Positions 36,473 to 44,447 of a stretch of 64,000 nt of DNA are shown here, one piece after another; positions within the stretch are counted from its first letter, which is position 1, and each line of letters opens with the position of its first letter. The position numbers and the translations under genes are program-made. Source of the stretch: Avibacterium volantium_A (lineage in GTDB: Bacteria; Pseudomonadota; Gammaproteobacteria; Enterobacterales; Pasteurellaceae); assembly GCF_049366555.1 (NCBI RefSeq), contig NZ_JBMMGT010000005.1:1-64000 (forward strand), in the 5' to 3' direction. The notes beneath the pieces are model-generated. The model searched no databases, was not told the DNA's origin, and saw only the letters and a program-made list of their open reading frames with translations.

Positions 36473-37165
36473 ATGAAAGTAACTTCTCCGATCTTTAATC
36501 ATCAACAAAAACGCAAGGCATTAATTCTTTTAAGTTTTTTCCACATTTTTATTATTGCCGCCAGCAACTATTTAGTCCAAATTCCCTTTGAAATCCGATT
36601 GCCACTTCATCTGTTTGGGCTAGAAGATTTCTCATTCCACAGCACTTGGGGAACGCTCACTTTCCCATTTATTTTTCTTGCTACAGATTTAACCGTGCGA
36701 ATTTTTGGTGCGAAAGAAGCGAGGTGGATTATCTTCGTTGTGATGTTCCCTGCATTGATCATCAGTTATGTGATTTCCACACTTTTTTTAGATACGCAAT
36801 ATCAAGGCATTGAAGCCTTATTTGACTTCAACTTATTTGTCTTCCGCATTGCGATTGCCAGTTTTGTTGCCTATGTTTTTGGGCAACTGTTAGATGTATT
36901 AGTCTTTAACCGCTTACGCCAACTCAAAACTTGGTGGATTGCGCCGAGTAGCTCAATGATTTTTGGCTCAATGACTGATACCTTCTTATTCTTCTCCGTT
37001 GCATTTTACGCAAGCAGCGATCCTTTTATGGTAAAACATTGGTTTGAGCTTGGCTTTGTGGATTACCTTTTCAAACTTTTTGTTGGCATCGTGCTGTTCG
37101 TTCCCGCCTACGGCGTGGTACTGAATGTCATTTTGCGTAAACTTCAGCAAATCACAAAGCAATAA
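36473..37165 (+). CDS. yhhQ: queuosine precursor transporter YhhQ
   Basis: YhhQ (QPTR family) imports preQ0/preQ1, precursors of the tRNA nucleoside queuosine. The 230-residue protein has about six hydrophobic helices and the family segments TWGTLTFPFIFLATDLTVRIFG (split here for description) near 60-82 and a C-terminal FGSMTDTFLFFSVAF. A preQ1-I riboswitch directly ahead supports the assignment independently. I see no other queuosine gene nearby. A broken MFS gene follows 36 bases downstream. Confidence 0.92.
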   Translation: MKVTSPIFNHQQKRKALILLSFFHIFIIAASNYLVQIPFEIRLPLHLFGLEDFSFHSTWGTLTFPFIFLATDLTVRIFGAKEARWIIFVVMFPALIISYVISTLFLDTQYQGIEALFDFNLFVFRIAIASFVAYVFGQLLDVLVFNRLRQLKTWWIAPSSSMIFGSMTDTFLFFSVAFYASSDPFMVKHWFELGFVDYLFKLFVGIVLFVPAYGVVLNVILRKLQQITKQ

Positions 37166-37201
37166 AAGGATTTATTCATCAACACATAATAAGGAAACAC
37201 A

Positions 37202-38506
37202 ATGAATATACGACAGATCATCGACCAACAGCCAATGAGCTCTTACCAATGGGCGGTTGTCGTTATGGCAACCATAATGAACCTGTTAGACGGCTTTGAT
37301 GTCCTTGCACTCGCTTTTACTGCCACAGGTATCCGTAACGAATTTGGTTTAAGTGGCGCGGAGTTAGGCTCGTTGCTTAGTGCAGGATTATTCGGAATGA
37401 CCGCCGGTTCACTCTTTCTTGCGCCTCTTGCAGACAAAATTGGACGCCGTCCCTTATTATTAATCAGCGTATCGCTTTCTGCTGCGGGAATGTTAGGTTC
37501 ATTTTTCGCCGCAGACTCCTATTCTCTAGGCATTTGGCGTGTTGTAACTGGTTTAGGGGTTGGCGGTATTTTGGTCGGTACAAACGTGCTAACCAGTGAA
37601 TATTCCTCCAAAAAATGGCGTAGCCTTGCTATCAGTATTTATGCCGCAGGATTTGGTATTGGCGCGATTTTAGGGGGGCTTTTTGCTGTTGCCTTACAAG
37701 CGGAATATGGCTGACGTTCCGTTTTCCTTGCAGGCGCAATTTTAACGGGATTATGCTTAATTTGCTTAGTATTATGGCTACCTGAATCCATTGATTATTT
37801 AATCAATAAACAACCAAAGAATGCTCAAGCTCGATTAAACAAAATTCTGCAAAAAATCGGCATTTCCTCATTTTCTTTGCCAGAAATCAAGCAACACAAA
37901 GCGAAAGCAGCCCCTATTACCCAACTATTTAATCAACAATATCGTCGCTCGACTTTAGCCATTTGGTTAGCCTTCTTCGCGATAATGTTTAGTTTCTATT
38001 TCATTAGCTCTTGGACGCCCGCCCTATTAAAAGAAGCCGGAATGACCACAGAACAAAGTGTCACCATTGGTATGATGATTTCTTTAGGTGGCACTTGTGG
38101 GGCATTGTTCTATGGCTTATTAGCAAGCTATTGGTCTGCGCGTAACGTCTTAATTTTCTTTACGATCATTGCAGCAATTTCCGTCATTGCTTTTATTCTT
38201 TCTTCGACTGTTTTATGGCTTGCAATGGTACTAGGTGTCATTGTAGGCGCATTAATTAACGGCTGTATCAGCGGGCTTTACACCCTAAACCCAAGCATCT
38301 ACGCTAGTGATATACGAGGTACGGGAGTTGGCTGGTCAATCGGCATTGGACGCATCGGCGCAATCCTCGCCCCAATGATCGCAGGTGTGTTATTAGACAA
38401 CGGGTGGGAAAAACAAAACCTTTATATCGGCGCCGCATTTGTGCTATTAATCGCTACCTTTGTTTTAATATTGTTGAAGAGAAATAGTACACTCAAAGCT
38501 TTATAA
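37202..38506 (+). pseudogene. MFS transporter (AAHS-like) interrupted by an in-frame TGA
   Basis: The frame encodes a 434-residue, twelve-helix major-facilitator transporter. It opens with the LLDGFDVLALAFTATGI motif of the aromatic-acid:H+ symporter group and has ADKIGRRPLL in the loop 2-3 position. At codon 171 (37712-37714) a TGA replaces what is almost certainly tryptophan in the conserved context AEYG(W)RSVFLAGA; the frame then stays open to 38506. A single TGG-to-TGA change explains it. It may be a recent pseudogene, a sequence error, or low-level read-through; a start at 37877 would not give a working carrier. Substrate unknown. Confidence 0.85.
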
Positions 38507-38620
38507 CAATATAATTAAAATAGGGGTTATTACATTAGCCCCCAAATTGAATAATATATAATTTTATATCCTATTTTTATAATAAAGACAATATAAACAA
38601 CACCTAGAATATTGCAATAT

Positions 38621-39991
38621 TTATTTCTTTTTATTACTAGGATTTGGGCGCTTTTTGATTAAGTTATTACTAATTTCTTTTATTCTATTATCCTGTTCAA
38701 TTAGTTTATTTTCTATATTCTCTAACTTTGAAGTTATCTCATTTGTCAATTTATTCACATTCTCTGTATTATTTGCAGGTGAATCATTTCCGCCTGTAAA
38801 TCTCTGTACACCGATGACAATAGCAAAAATAAGCGAGAGAATAAAAAACATCCAAGTAAATATAGATTCCTTTCTCACTTCTTTAGGCTTCTGCATAATA
38901 TAGTGGAAATCTAACTCTTTGATATTTCTATTGACTTTATCAAATCTTTCTATTAAATCTTGATATAAATTTCTATCAGATTGGATAGTAGGTAGTTCAT
39001 TTATATCAATTAAGGATATATTTTCTTTGTTCTGAGAAAAAACTTTAACAATATCTTCCGCAAAATTAACCAGTGTTTTATTATTTTGGAAATATTCAGC
39101 TTGCATTCTTAGGTTAGTCTCAGCTTCTTGCAACTGACGTCTAATCCTATCATTATCATTCATAATTGCTGAAATTTCGCTATCTTTTTCTACTTCAAGA
39201 ATTTTTCTTTGGTATTCTAATTGATGTTGGTACTTCTGTTTTAATTGCAAAATTTCTTGTTGATATAAAGTAGAAATTTCATTAGAAAATGATACTGTTG
39301 ATGAAAGTAAGGATGAAGATGAGATTATTTTTATACCTTTTTTCTTATTTTTTAATCTCTCATAGATTTCATCACTCGATGAAAAATAAATATTATTATA
39401 GATATAATATAAATCTTTTTCTAAAATAAAATTTAATATATCTACACATTCTCGATTATTTGACAAATAAATATAGAGATCTTCTTTAAATGTAACTGAA
39501 ATAGAACGAGATCTGAATTTTTGTAAAGAATTTGCTATTGTATCCAGTTCCAGTTCTGGTGAATCAAAATCAACATCATCAATTAACGCTTTATAGCAAA
39601 TCTCTTCACGATCGATAAAATTCATCACCTGATATTGATTCATTTTATCTAATGCAGAAAAAATACTTTCTGCCGAAGTAAAACGAGTATTGATAGATTC
39701 GACAAAAGAGCCTAAGTAACTTCCTGGACGACTTTGTCCCATTTCTCCTACTGAATAATATTCAGCAATACCTAATACTTTCTGACCATTAGCAATCTCT
39801 TGATAAGTTAAATAATATAATGTGGTACTTAACTGGTCTTGTTTAGGAGAAGGCAATGCTCCTCCATATATTTGGTCTAAATCAAAATATTTCGCAAAAT
39901 GTATTTCTTTATCCGCACCCGCACTTGAATATTGTCTGCCTTTTGGTGCGCCAACAATACCAAATCCAACAAACTTTCTATTCTCAACCAT
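38621..39991 (-). CDS. coiled-coil, membrane-anchored protein of a GTPase operon
   Basis: The 456-residue product has a globular N-terminal part (about 1-230, with VGFGIVGAPKGRQYSSAG at 8-25 and MGQSRPGSYLGSFVE at 84-98), a coiled coil (about 239-305), a transmembrane helix (378-397) and a short C-terminal coiled coil with a basic tail. I do not recognise a named domain with certainty; the N-terminal part and its GTPase neighbour recall GTPase-associated proteins (GAP1-like) of bacterial conflict systems. The frame is open 16 codons upstream inside the previous gene, but the ATG of MVENRKFVGF has AAGGA in front and lies 12 bases after that gene's stop. AT-rich. Confidence 0.7.
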   Translation of the reverse strand: MVENRKFVGFGIVGAPKGRQYSSAGADKEIHFAKYFDLDQIYGGALPSPKQDQLSTTLYYLTYQEIANGQKVLGIAEYYSVGEMGQSRPGSYLGSFVESINTRFTSAESIFSALDKMNQYQVMNFIDREEICYKALIDDVDFDSPELELDTIANSLQKFRSRSISVTFKEDLYIYLSNNRECVDILNFILEKDLYYIYNNIYFSSSDEIYERLKNKKKGIKIISSSSLLSSTVSFSNEISTLYQQEILQLKQKYQHQLEYQRKILEVEKDSEISAIMNDNDRIRRQLQEAETNLRMQAEYFQNNKTLVNFAEDIVKVFSQNKENISLIDINELPTIQSDRNLYQDLIERFDKVNRNIKELDFHYIMQKPKEVRKESIFTWMFFILSLIFAIVIGVQRFTGGNDSPANNTENVNKLTNEITSKLENIENKLIEQDNRIKEISNNLIKKRPNPSNKKK

Positions 39992-40002
39992 AGCTATTAT
40001 CC

Positions 40003-41240
40003 TTATTTTCCTTTGAACCAATTCAGAAATCTTTGCCAAAGACTGAGTTCTTTAACGGGGGATACACCTCCTGTTCCTGACATATAAAGCCATTTGAATA
40101 TTTTTTCAGGACATTCTTTATCAAATTCTAATAAACGATCAGAATTATCAGAAAATTGCCCCATTTTATAAAAAATGGTTTTATTTTGTTCTGACTCATT
40201 AAAAAAACTATTTGCAAAGGTTGGAATTTTTTCCATCGCATAAAGCATAGGATCATATCCATTACGCTCTACTGTTTCATAATCCATTAATTCAATGCGA
40301 TCTCCTTTAGAAAGCAATAATGCTTTTGAAAAGAATTTATCATAACGATTCTGAATTTGTTGGATATGCGTAAATACTGCATCTAATATATTAACTTGTG
40401 GAGTTGCCCCTTCTACATCTTTTAAAGATTGGTCATAAACAAAAAATAAGGTTGCTTTAACATCTGATTCTAAAATTGCAGCTAAATAATTTGGTAACTT
40501 ACCTGATTCTTTCTGACCTTTTTTCTAAATGCTTGCTCTGAATGCTCACCAGAACCATCAATAAATACAAAGTTAATTGGAGGTTTATTTGAATCTTTTG
40601 GCGTAAATGAAACGTGGAATTCAAAATATTGTTTCGTATCTGTACTTGTTATTCTTTCCGCAAAAGCAACACCATTAAAATTATCTTGTAGCTGATAAAA
40701 TAACTCTTCTTCTCTTTCTGTACTATTATCTGTATCTAAATATACGGTTCCACCAAGATGGTTTTTCATATAATGCAATAAACTACCAATAATCCAAGTT
40801 TTTCCCGAGGCTGGCTGACCGAAAAATAACACATAATGTTTATCTTCATCTTCATTTAATTCGAATAAACGCTGACAATATTGTTCAATATCGAGATCCA
40901 GCGTGCGCGTTAATTCTTTTTGTATCGGCATTCTAGATTGATATTTATCAAGCACTGGTGCAGGTGTTTCTGTAAATTTAGGTTCATTATTAGTTCCGCT
41001 GCCTAACGTGGTATTCTCACTAGAACTATCTAAATTCAGCGAAATATCATCAAAAAACTCAAATCTATCTTGATCAACTGAGTTTTTTAGATTAAGAGGT
41101 AAATCATTGAAAATTTCAAAATTATCTTGTTCAAATGAATTTCCTAAGTTAAGAGAAAGATTGTCAGTAAATCTTAATTTCTTCTGTTCAGCAGGTTCTT
41201 TCATATTATTCTCTGTTTCTATAAATAAATTATCTTTCAT
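40003..41240 (-). CDS. P-loop GTPase-like protein, two frames joined at A AAA AAG
   Basis: Read with a -1 shift, this is one 412-residue protein. Residues 24-75 are about three tandem ~19-residue repeats (pattern F-x-D-L-x-L-N-L-x-x-S). A P-loop GQPASGKT is at 141-148, a DxxG-type DGSGEH at 228-233, and, after the shift, a base-recognition-like LLLSKGD near 330. Without the shift, translation stops at 40482 after 252 residues, directly beyond DGSGEH. The switch lies at AGA AAA AAG (heptamer 40524-40518), which is the dnaX slippery site in correct phase; one lost A in a seven-A run would look the same. RBS AGGAG overlaps the stop of the upstream gene. Probably a regulatory GTPase linked to the two membrane proteins beside it. 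Confidence 0.72.
40518..40524 (-). other. slippery heptamer A AAA AAG (frameshift point)
   Basis: The minus strand reads AGA AAA AAG GTC in the incoming frame, so the heptamer is in phase for a -1 slip; the -1 frame continues GGT CAG AAA GAA and stays open for 170 codons. The zero-frame stop is about 35 bases downstream. I see no strong stem-loop or upstream Shine-Dalgarno booster, so mutation is as likely as recoding. Confidence 0.6.
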
Positions 41241-41249
41241 TTTCGACTC

Positions 41250-41714
41250 CTATATTTGACGACCAGAATTAATAATAGGTTTAGTTTCTTTATTTCCAAA
41301 GAAGATCAATAAACTTAATACTACAGCCCAGTCAATAAATAGACATAAAATAGTAAACAAGAACCCTACTAAAATATGTTGTGTAAATCCTGATTTAAAA
41401 GAAAATGCAAGCTTTCCAATTTCTTGAGTTTCAAAAGGTATTGCTTTAAATTTAAATAATGCTGGATTATTGATAAATTCTTGTACTGTAGAACCTATCT
41501 CATTAATCATATGTGTTACTTTTAAATTAGTTTCAAAACCATATTCTTTTACTGATGCAGAAGTTTGTAATACGTTATCAATTAATTCAATCGTATCTTC
41601 TTCTTTTTTCATTATATTTTGGCGAACTTCTTCAATACGCTCATAGTCTTTAGATGTTAGTTTACGGCGCGCAATTTGATCAATATTTTCTCTATATCGT
41701 TGTGCGATCGCATT
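41250..41714 (-). pseudogene. distal half of split membrane protein
   Basis: From the TGA of the preceding gene the same frame runs on without a stop to 41250: 34 codons of coding-like sequence (AIAQRYRENIDQIARRKL...) before the first in-frame ATG at 41612, then 120 residues ending in one or two membrane helices (about 80-107 of the ATG form). The ATG at 41713 behind a GGAGGAG site is in another frame and stops after 18 codons. The simplest reading is that this is the second half of one ~338-residue protein cut by a nonsense codon. If separate, it would start at 41612 without a good ribosome site. Confidence 0.55.
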
Positions 41715-42266
41715 TCAATCTCCTCCTCTCGTTCCAAACTCAGTCAATTTTTCTCCTAATACGCCTTCAATTTCAGAGATAAGTTCTAATGCACGGTTTC
41801 CTAACCCCGGTCGATTAGGATCAGTGATTTGACTAACTAATTGTTCAGTTAAACTTTCTAAACGGTTACGCTTTTGAGTGATTTCAGGGCTAAAACTATT
41901 TAACGCTTTATCCGCAGCATTTACCACATCGTGTAATTGCTGTTTATGCTTTACTAGCTCATCTCGAAATAGCTGCTCTTTTTGATACGATGTATATACA
42001 GAATTGAAATTTCCTGTGAAAGAAAAGAGTGAAACAATAAAGTAACCAACAAGTAAACCAAAGATAGGTAATGAATTTAATCGTCTATAGCCGATCAACA
42101 ATGTAAAGCCATACATTAAAATCGTGATTGCGCCAGAAAAAGCCCAAGAAAAAACTTGACCAAACAAGTCCTCAAAACCTATTGCAGTTTGAATAAAGCT
42201 AATTGACAGAAGGATAGCCAAAGGAATATGCACCCAACCAGGTAATTTGCGTGAAACGGGTTTCAT
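41715..42266 (-). CDS. membrane and coiled-coil protein, first gene of GTPase operon
   Basis: The 183-residue product has three hydrophobic helices (13-31, 41-60, 65-84) and then an amphipathic, probably coiled-coil region (95-175). It ends at a TGA after TEFGTRGGD, and the frame continues downstream (see the neighbouring entry). I do not recognise the family. A promoter with a perfect TTGACA lies 72-100 bases upstream. As first gene of the operon it would place the system at the inner membrane. Confidence 0.65.
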   Translation of the reverse strand: MKPVSRKLPGWVHIPLAILLSISFIQTAIGFEDLFGQVFSWAFSGAITILMYGFTLLIGYRRLNSLPIFGLLVGYFIVSLFSFTGNFNSVYTSYQKEQLFRDELVKHKQQLHDVVNAADKALNSFSPEITQKRNRLESLTEQLVSQITDPNRPGLGNRALELISEIEGVLGEKLTEFGTRGGD

Positions 42267-42337
42267 TTTTACTCCATGTTAAATGAACTAGAAAGTCGAG
42301 TTTTCTCTTAAAAAGAGCTTGTTACAAAAATCTCCCT

Positions 42338-42366
42338 ATTCAAAGGAAAAGAACGTGTCTTGTCAA
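42338..42366 (-). promoter_or_regulatory. sigma-70 promoter of the GTPase operon
   Basis: On the minus strand TTGACA (42366-42361) and TTGAAT (42343-42338) are 17 bases apart. The -35 is perfect, the -10 matches four of six. It lies about 72 bases upstream of the first gene. Confidence 0.55.
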
Positions 42367-42445
42367 GGGATAAATAATAGTTTATTGCTAAAAAATGTTA
42401 GATAGAAAGGATAAAAATTGTTTAATACAAAGTGCGATGCAATTT

Positions 42446-43336
42446 TCACGATTTTTTTCGTTTTGCTCTCGGGTGTGCGGAATCGTAAACCTGTGCTAAA
42501 TGTTGGAAATCAAGGTGGGTGTAAATTTGTGTGGTAGAAAGATTGCTATGCCCGAGTAACTCTTGCACAACGCGTAAATCGGAACTACTTTCAAGCATAT
42601 GTGTGGCAAAAGAATGGCGTAGTTTATGAGGGTTCAAATGACTAGATAGCCCTTGTTTAATGCCCCACACTTCCATCCGTTTTTGGATTGAGCGGTGGCT
42701 CATTCGGTTACCAAGCTGGCTAACAAACAAGGCATCATCTTTTGGATTAAACAACAACCGCACTTTTAGCCATTGTTGAAGCGCGTGCGAAGCATAGCGC
42801 CCAAAAGGCAAAATTCGCTCTTTGTTGCCTTTCCCGATTACACGCACTTCACGCACACGCAGATTGATGCTGTTTAAGTTCAGCCCTTGCAATTCAGACA
42901 GACGCAACCCCGAACTATACATTAGCTCCAACATTGCTTTATCTCGCAAATCGATTGGCTCTTTGCTGTCGTTGGCTAATAATTGTTGAACCTGTTCGTT
43001 ATCCAAATTTTTCGGTAAATGCTTGCCTTGCTTCGGTGCTGATACGCCAACCGCAGGATTAACCGAAAGCTCTCCTTGCTGAACAAGAAAGCTCAAAAAT
43101 TGGCGTAATGCTGATAAGCGCAAAGCTAAACTTTTTTCGTGCAAGCCTGTTTTTTTGCTTTGCGCTAACACAAAGCGCACCACACTGGGGGTTACCTGCT
43201 GCCACTGGGAAATCTCATTTTCCTGCAACAACGCCACCACCGCCTCAAGCTGGCGTTGGTAATTGCTCAATGTATGTGGACTTACCTGTCGTTCAATGCG
43301 CAGATAATTCCAATAATTGTTGAGTTGTTGGTACAT
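42446..43336 (-). CDS. xerC: tyrosine recombinase XerC
   Basis: With XerD, XerC resolves chromosome dimers at dif. The 296-residue protein has an N-terminal SAM-like DNA-binding domain and the catalytic domain with the first Arg in SSGLRLSELQGL near 143-154, HKLRHSFATHML near 236-247, LGHSNLSTTQIYTH near 261-274, and the Tyr in QIYTH. It is not phage-linked. It follows dapF on the same strand, as in many gammaproteobacteria. Confidence 0.92.
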   Translation of the reverse strand: MYQQLNNYWNYLRIERQVSPHTLSNYQRQLEAVVALLQENEISQWQQVTPSVVRFVLAQSKKTGLHEKSLALRLSALRQFLSFLVQQGELSVNPAVGVSAPKQGKHLPKNLDNEQVQQLLANDSKEPIDLRDKAMLELMYSSGLRLSELQGLNLNSINLRVREVRVIGKGNKERILPFGRYASHALQQWLKVRLLFNPKDDALFVSQLGNRMSHRSIQKRMEVWGIKQGLSSHLNPHKLRHSFATHMLESSSDLRVVQELLGHSNLSTTQIYTHLDFQHLAQVYDSAHPRAKRKKS

Positions 43337-43395
43337 TTCAATTTCTCTATTAAAAACAGCGTGAAAAGCAAAGTGCGATGCAAAATAATGGATAA

Positions 43396-44220
43396 TTACA
43401 ACCTAATCACCCCATCATAAATATGCGTGGCATCGCCTGTCATATAAAGTGGGTGGCCTTCGCCTTGCCATTCGATAATAAGACTACCACCCGGAAGATC
43501 CACTTGCACTTTGTTATCCAAAAGGCCTTGCATAATTCCTACTGCTGCAGCGGCACAAGCGCCACTGCCACAGGCTTGGGTTTCGCCAGCGCCACGTTCA
43601 TAAACGCGTAATTTAATGTGATTGCGGTTGATAACTTGCATAAAGCCTGCGTTTACGCGTTCTGGAAAACGTTCGTGGCTTTCTAATAGTGGGCCTAATT
43701 GTTCTACATTAGCGGTGGTAATGTCCTCAACTTGCACCACACAATGTGGGTTGCCCATTGAAACCGCACCACATAATACGGTTTGAATGTCTGTGCGTAA
43801 AATGTAGTTTTTCTCGAATTTGTTGGCGATAAATGGGATTTTCGCCGGTTCCCAAATCGGTTCGCCCATATTCACGCGGATCATTCCGTCATCTTGCACC
43901 GTTAGGATCATTTTGCCTTTGGCGGTACTCACGGCGATGTCTTTTTTATCCGTCAGACCTTTCATTGTAACAAAACGGGCAAAACAGCGCGCACCATTGC
44001 CGCATTGCGCCACTTCACTGCCGTCTGCGTTGAAAATGCGATAGTGAAAATCCAAATCAGGATCATAAGGTGGCTCAACCACTAAAAGTTGATCAAAGCC
44101 AATTCCTGTGTGGCGATCCGCCAATTTTTTAATGGTTTCCGTTGGAAAGTAAACATTCTGCGTTACCGCATCCACCACCACAAAATCATTGCCTAATCCG
44201 TGCATTTTGGAAAATTGCAT
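43396..44220 (-). CDS. dapF: diaminopimelate epimerase
   Basis: DapF interconverts LL- and meso-diaminopimelate for lysine and peptidoglycan synthesis. The 274-residue enzyme has the two active-site cysteines C73 (AQCGNGARCF) and C217 (QACGSGACAA). It lies upstream of xerC with 59 bases between, so the two may be co-transcribed. Confidence 0.96.
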   Translation of the reverse strand: MQFSKMHGLGNDFVVVDAVTQNVYFPTETIKKLADRHTGIGFDQLLVVEPPYDPDLDFHYRIFNADGSEVAQCGNGARCFARFVTMKGLTDKKDIAVSTAKGKMILTVQDDGMIRVNMGEPIWEPAKIPFIANKFEKNYILRTDIQTVLCGAVSMGNPHCVVQVEDITTANVEQLGPLLESHERFPERVNAGFMQVINRNHIKLRVYERGAGETQACGSGACAAAAVGIMQGLLDNKVQVDLPGGSLIIEWQGEGHPLYMTGDATHIYDGVIRL

Positions 44221-44353
44221 TTTTCCGTCCTTATTGAAAATCGTTAATTCGTCGCAATTATAAAGGTGAAGTGAGATTGAGTAAACTCTCCATTAGTGCA
44301 ACCTATCGTTCTAAAATGATTAATAGATTTTTTTAAATTTTTTTCATTTTACG

Positions 44354-44382
44354 CTTGAAATTGCCAAATTAGTCCTCACTTA
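44354..44382 (+). promoter_or_regulatory. sigma-32 promoter of clpB
   Basis: CTTGAAA (44354-44360), 13 bases, then CCTCACTTA (44374-44382), close to the heat-shock consensus CTTGAAA-N13-CCCCATTTA. It is 66 bases upstream of the clpB start. Confidence 0.75.
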
Positions 44383-44447
44383 CTTGAACAAGCAAGCCGA
44401 GGCATACAGGCTAGGCAACAGAATTTAATATTGAGGAAGAATAGATT

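Noticed and set aside
42446..43336. xerC as an integrase of the neighbouring GTPase block
   Set aside because: Length, motifs and the dapF-xerC neighbourhood are those of the housekeeping recombinase; no attachment-site repeats were seen around 38.5-42.4 kb.
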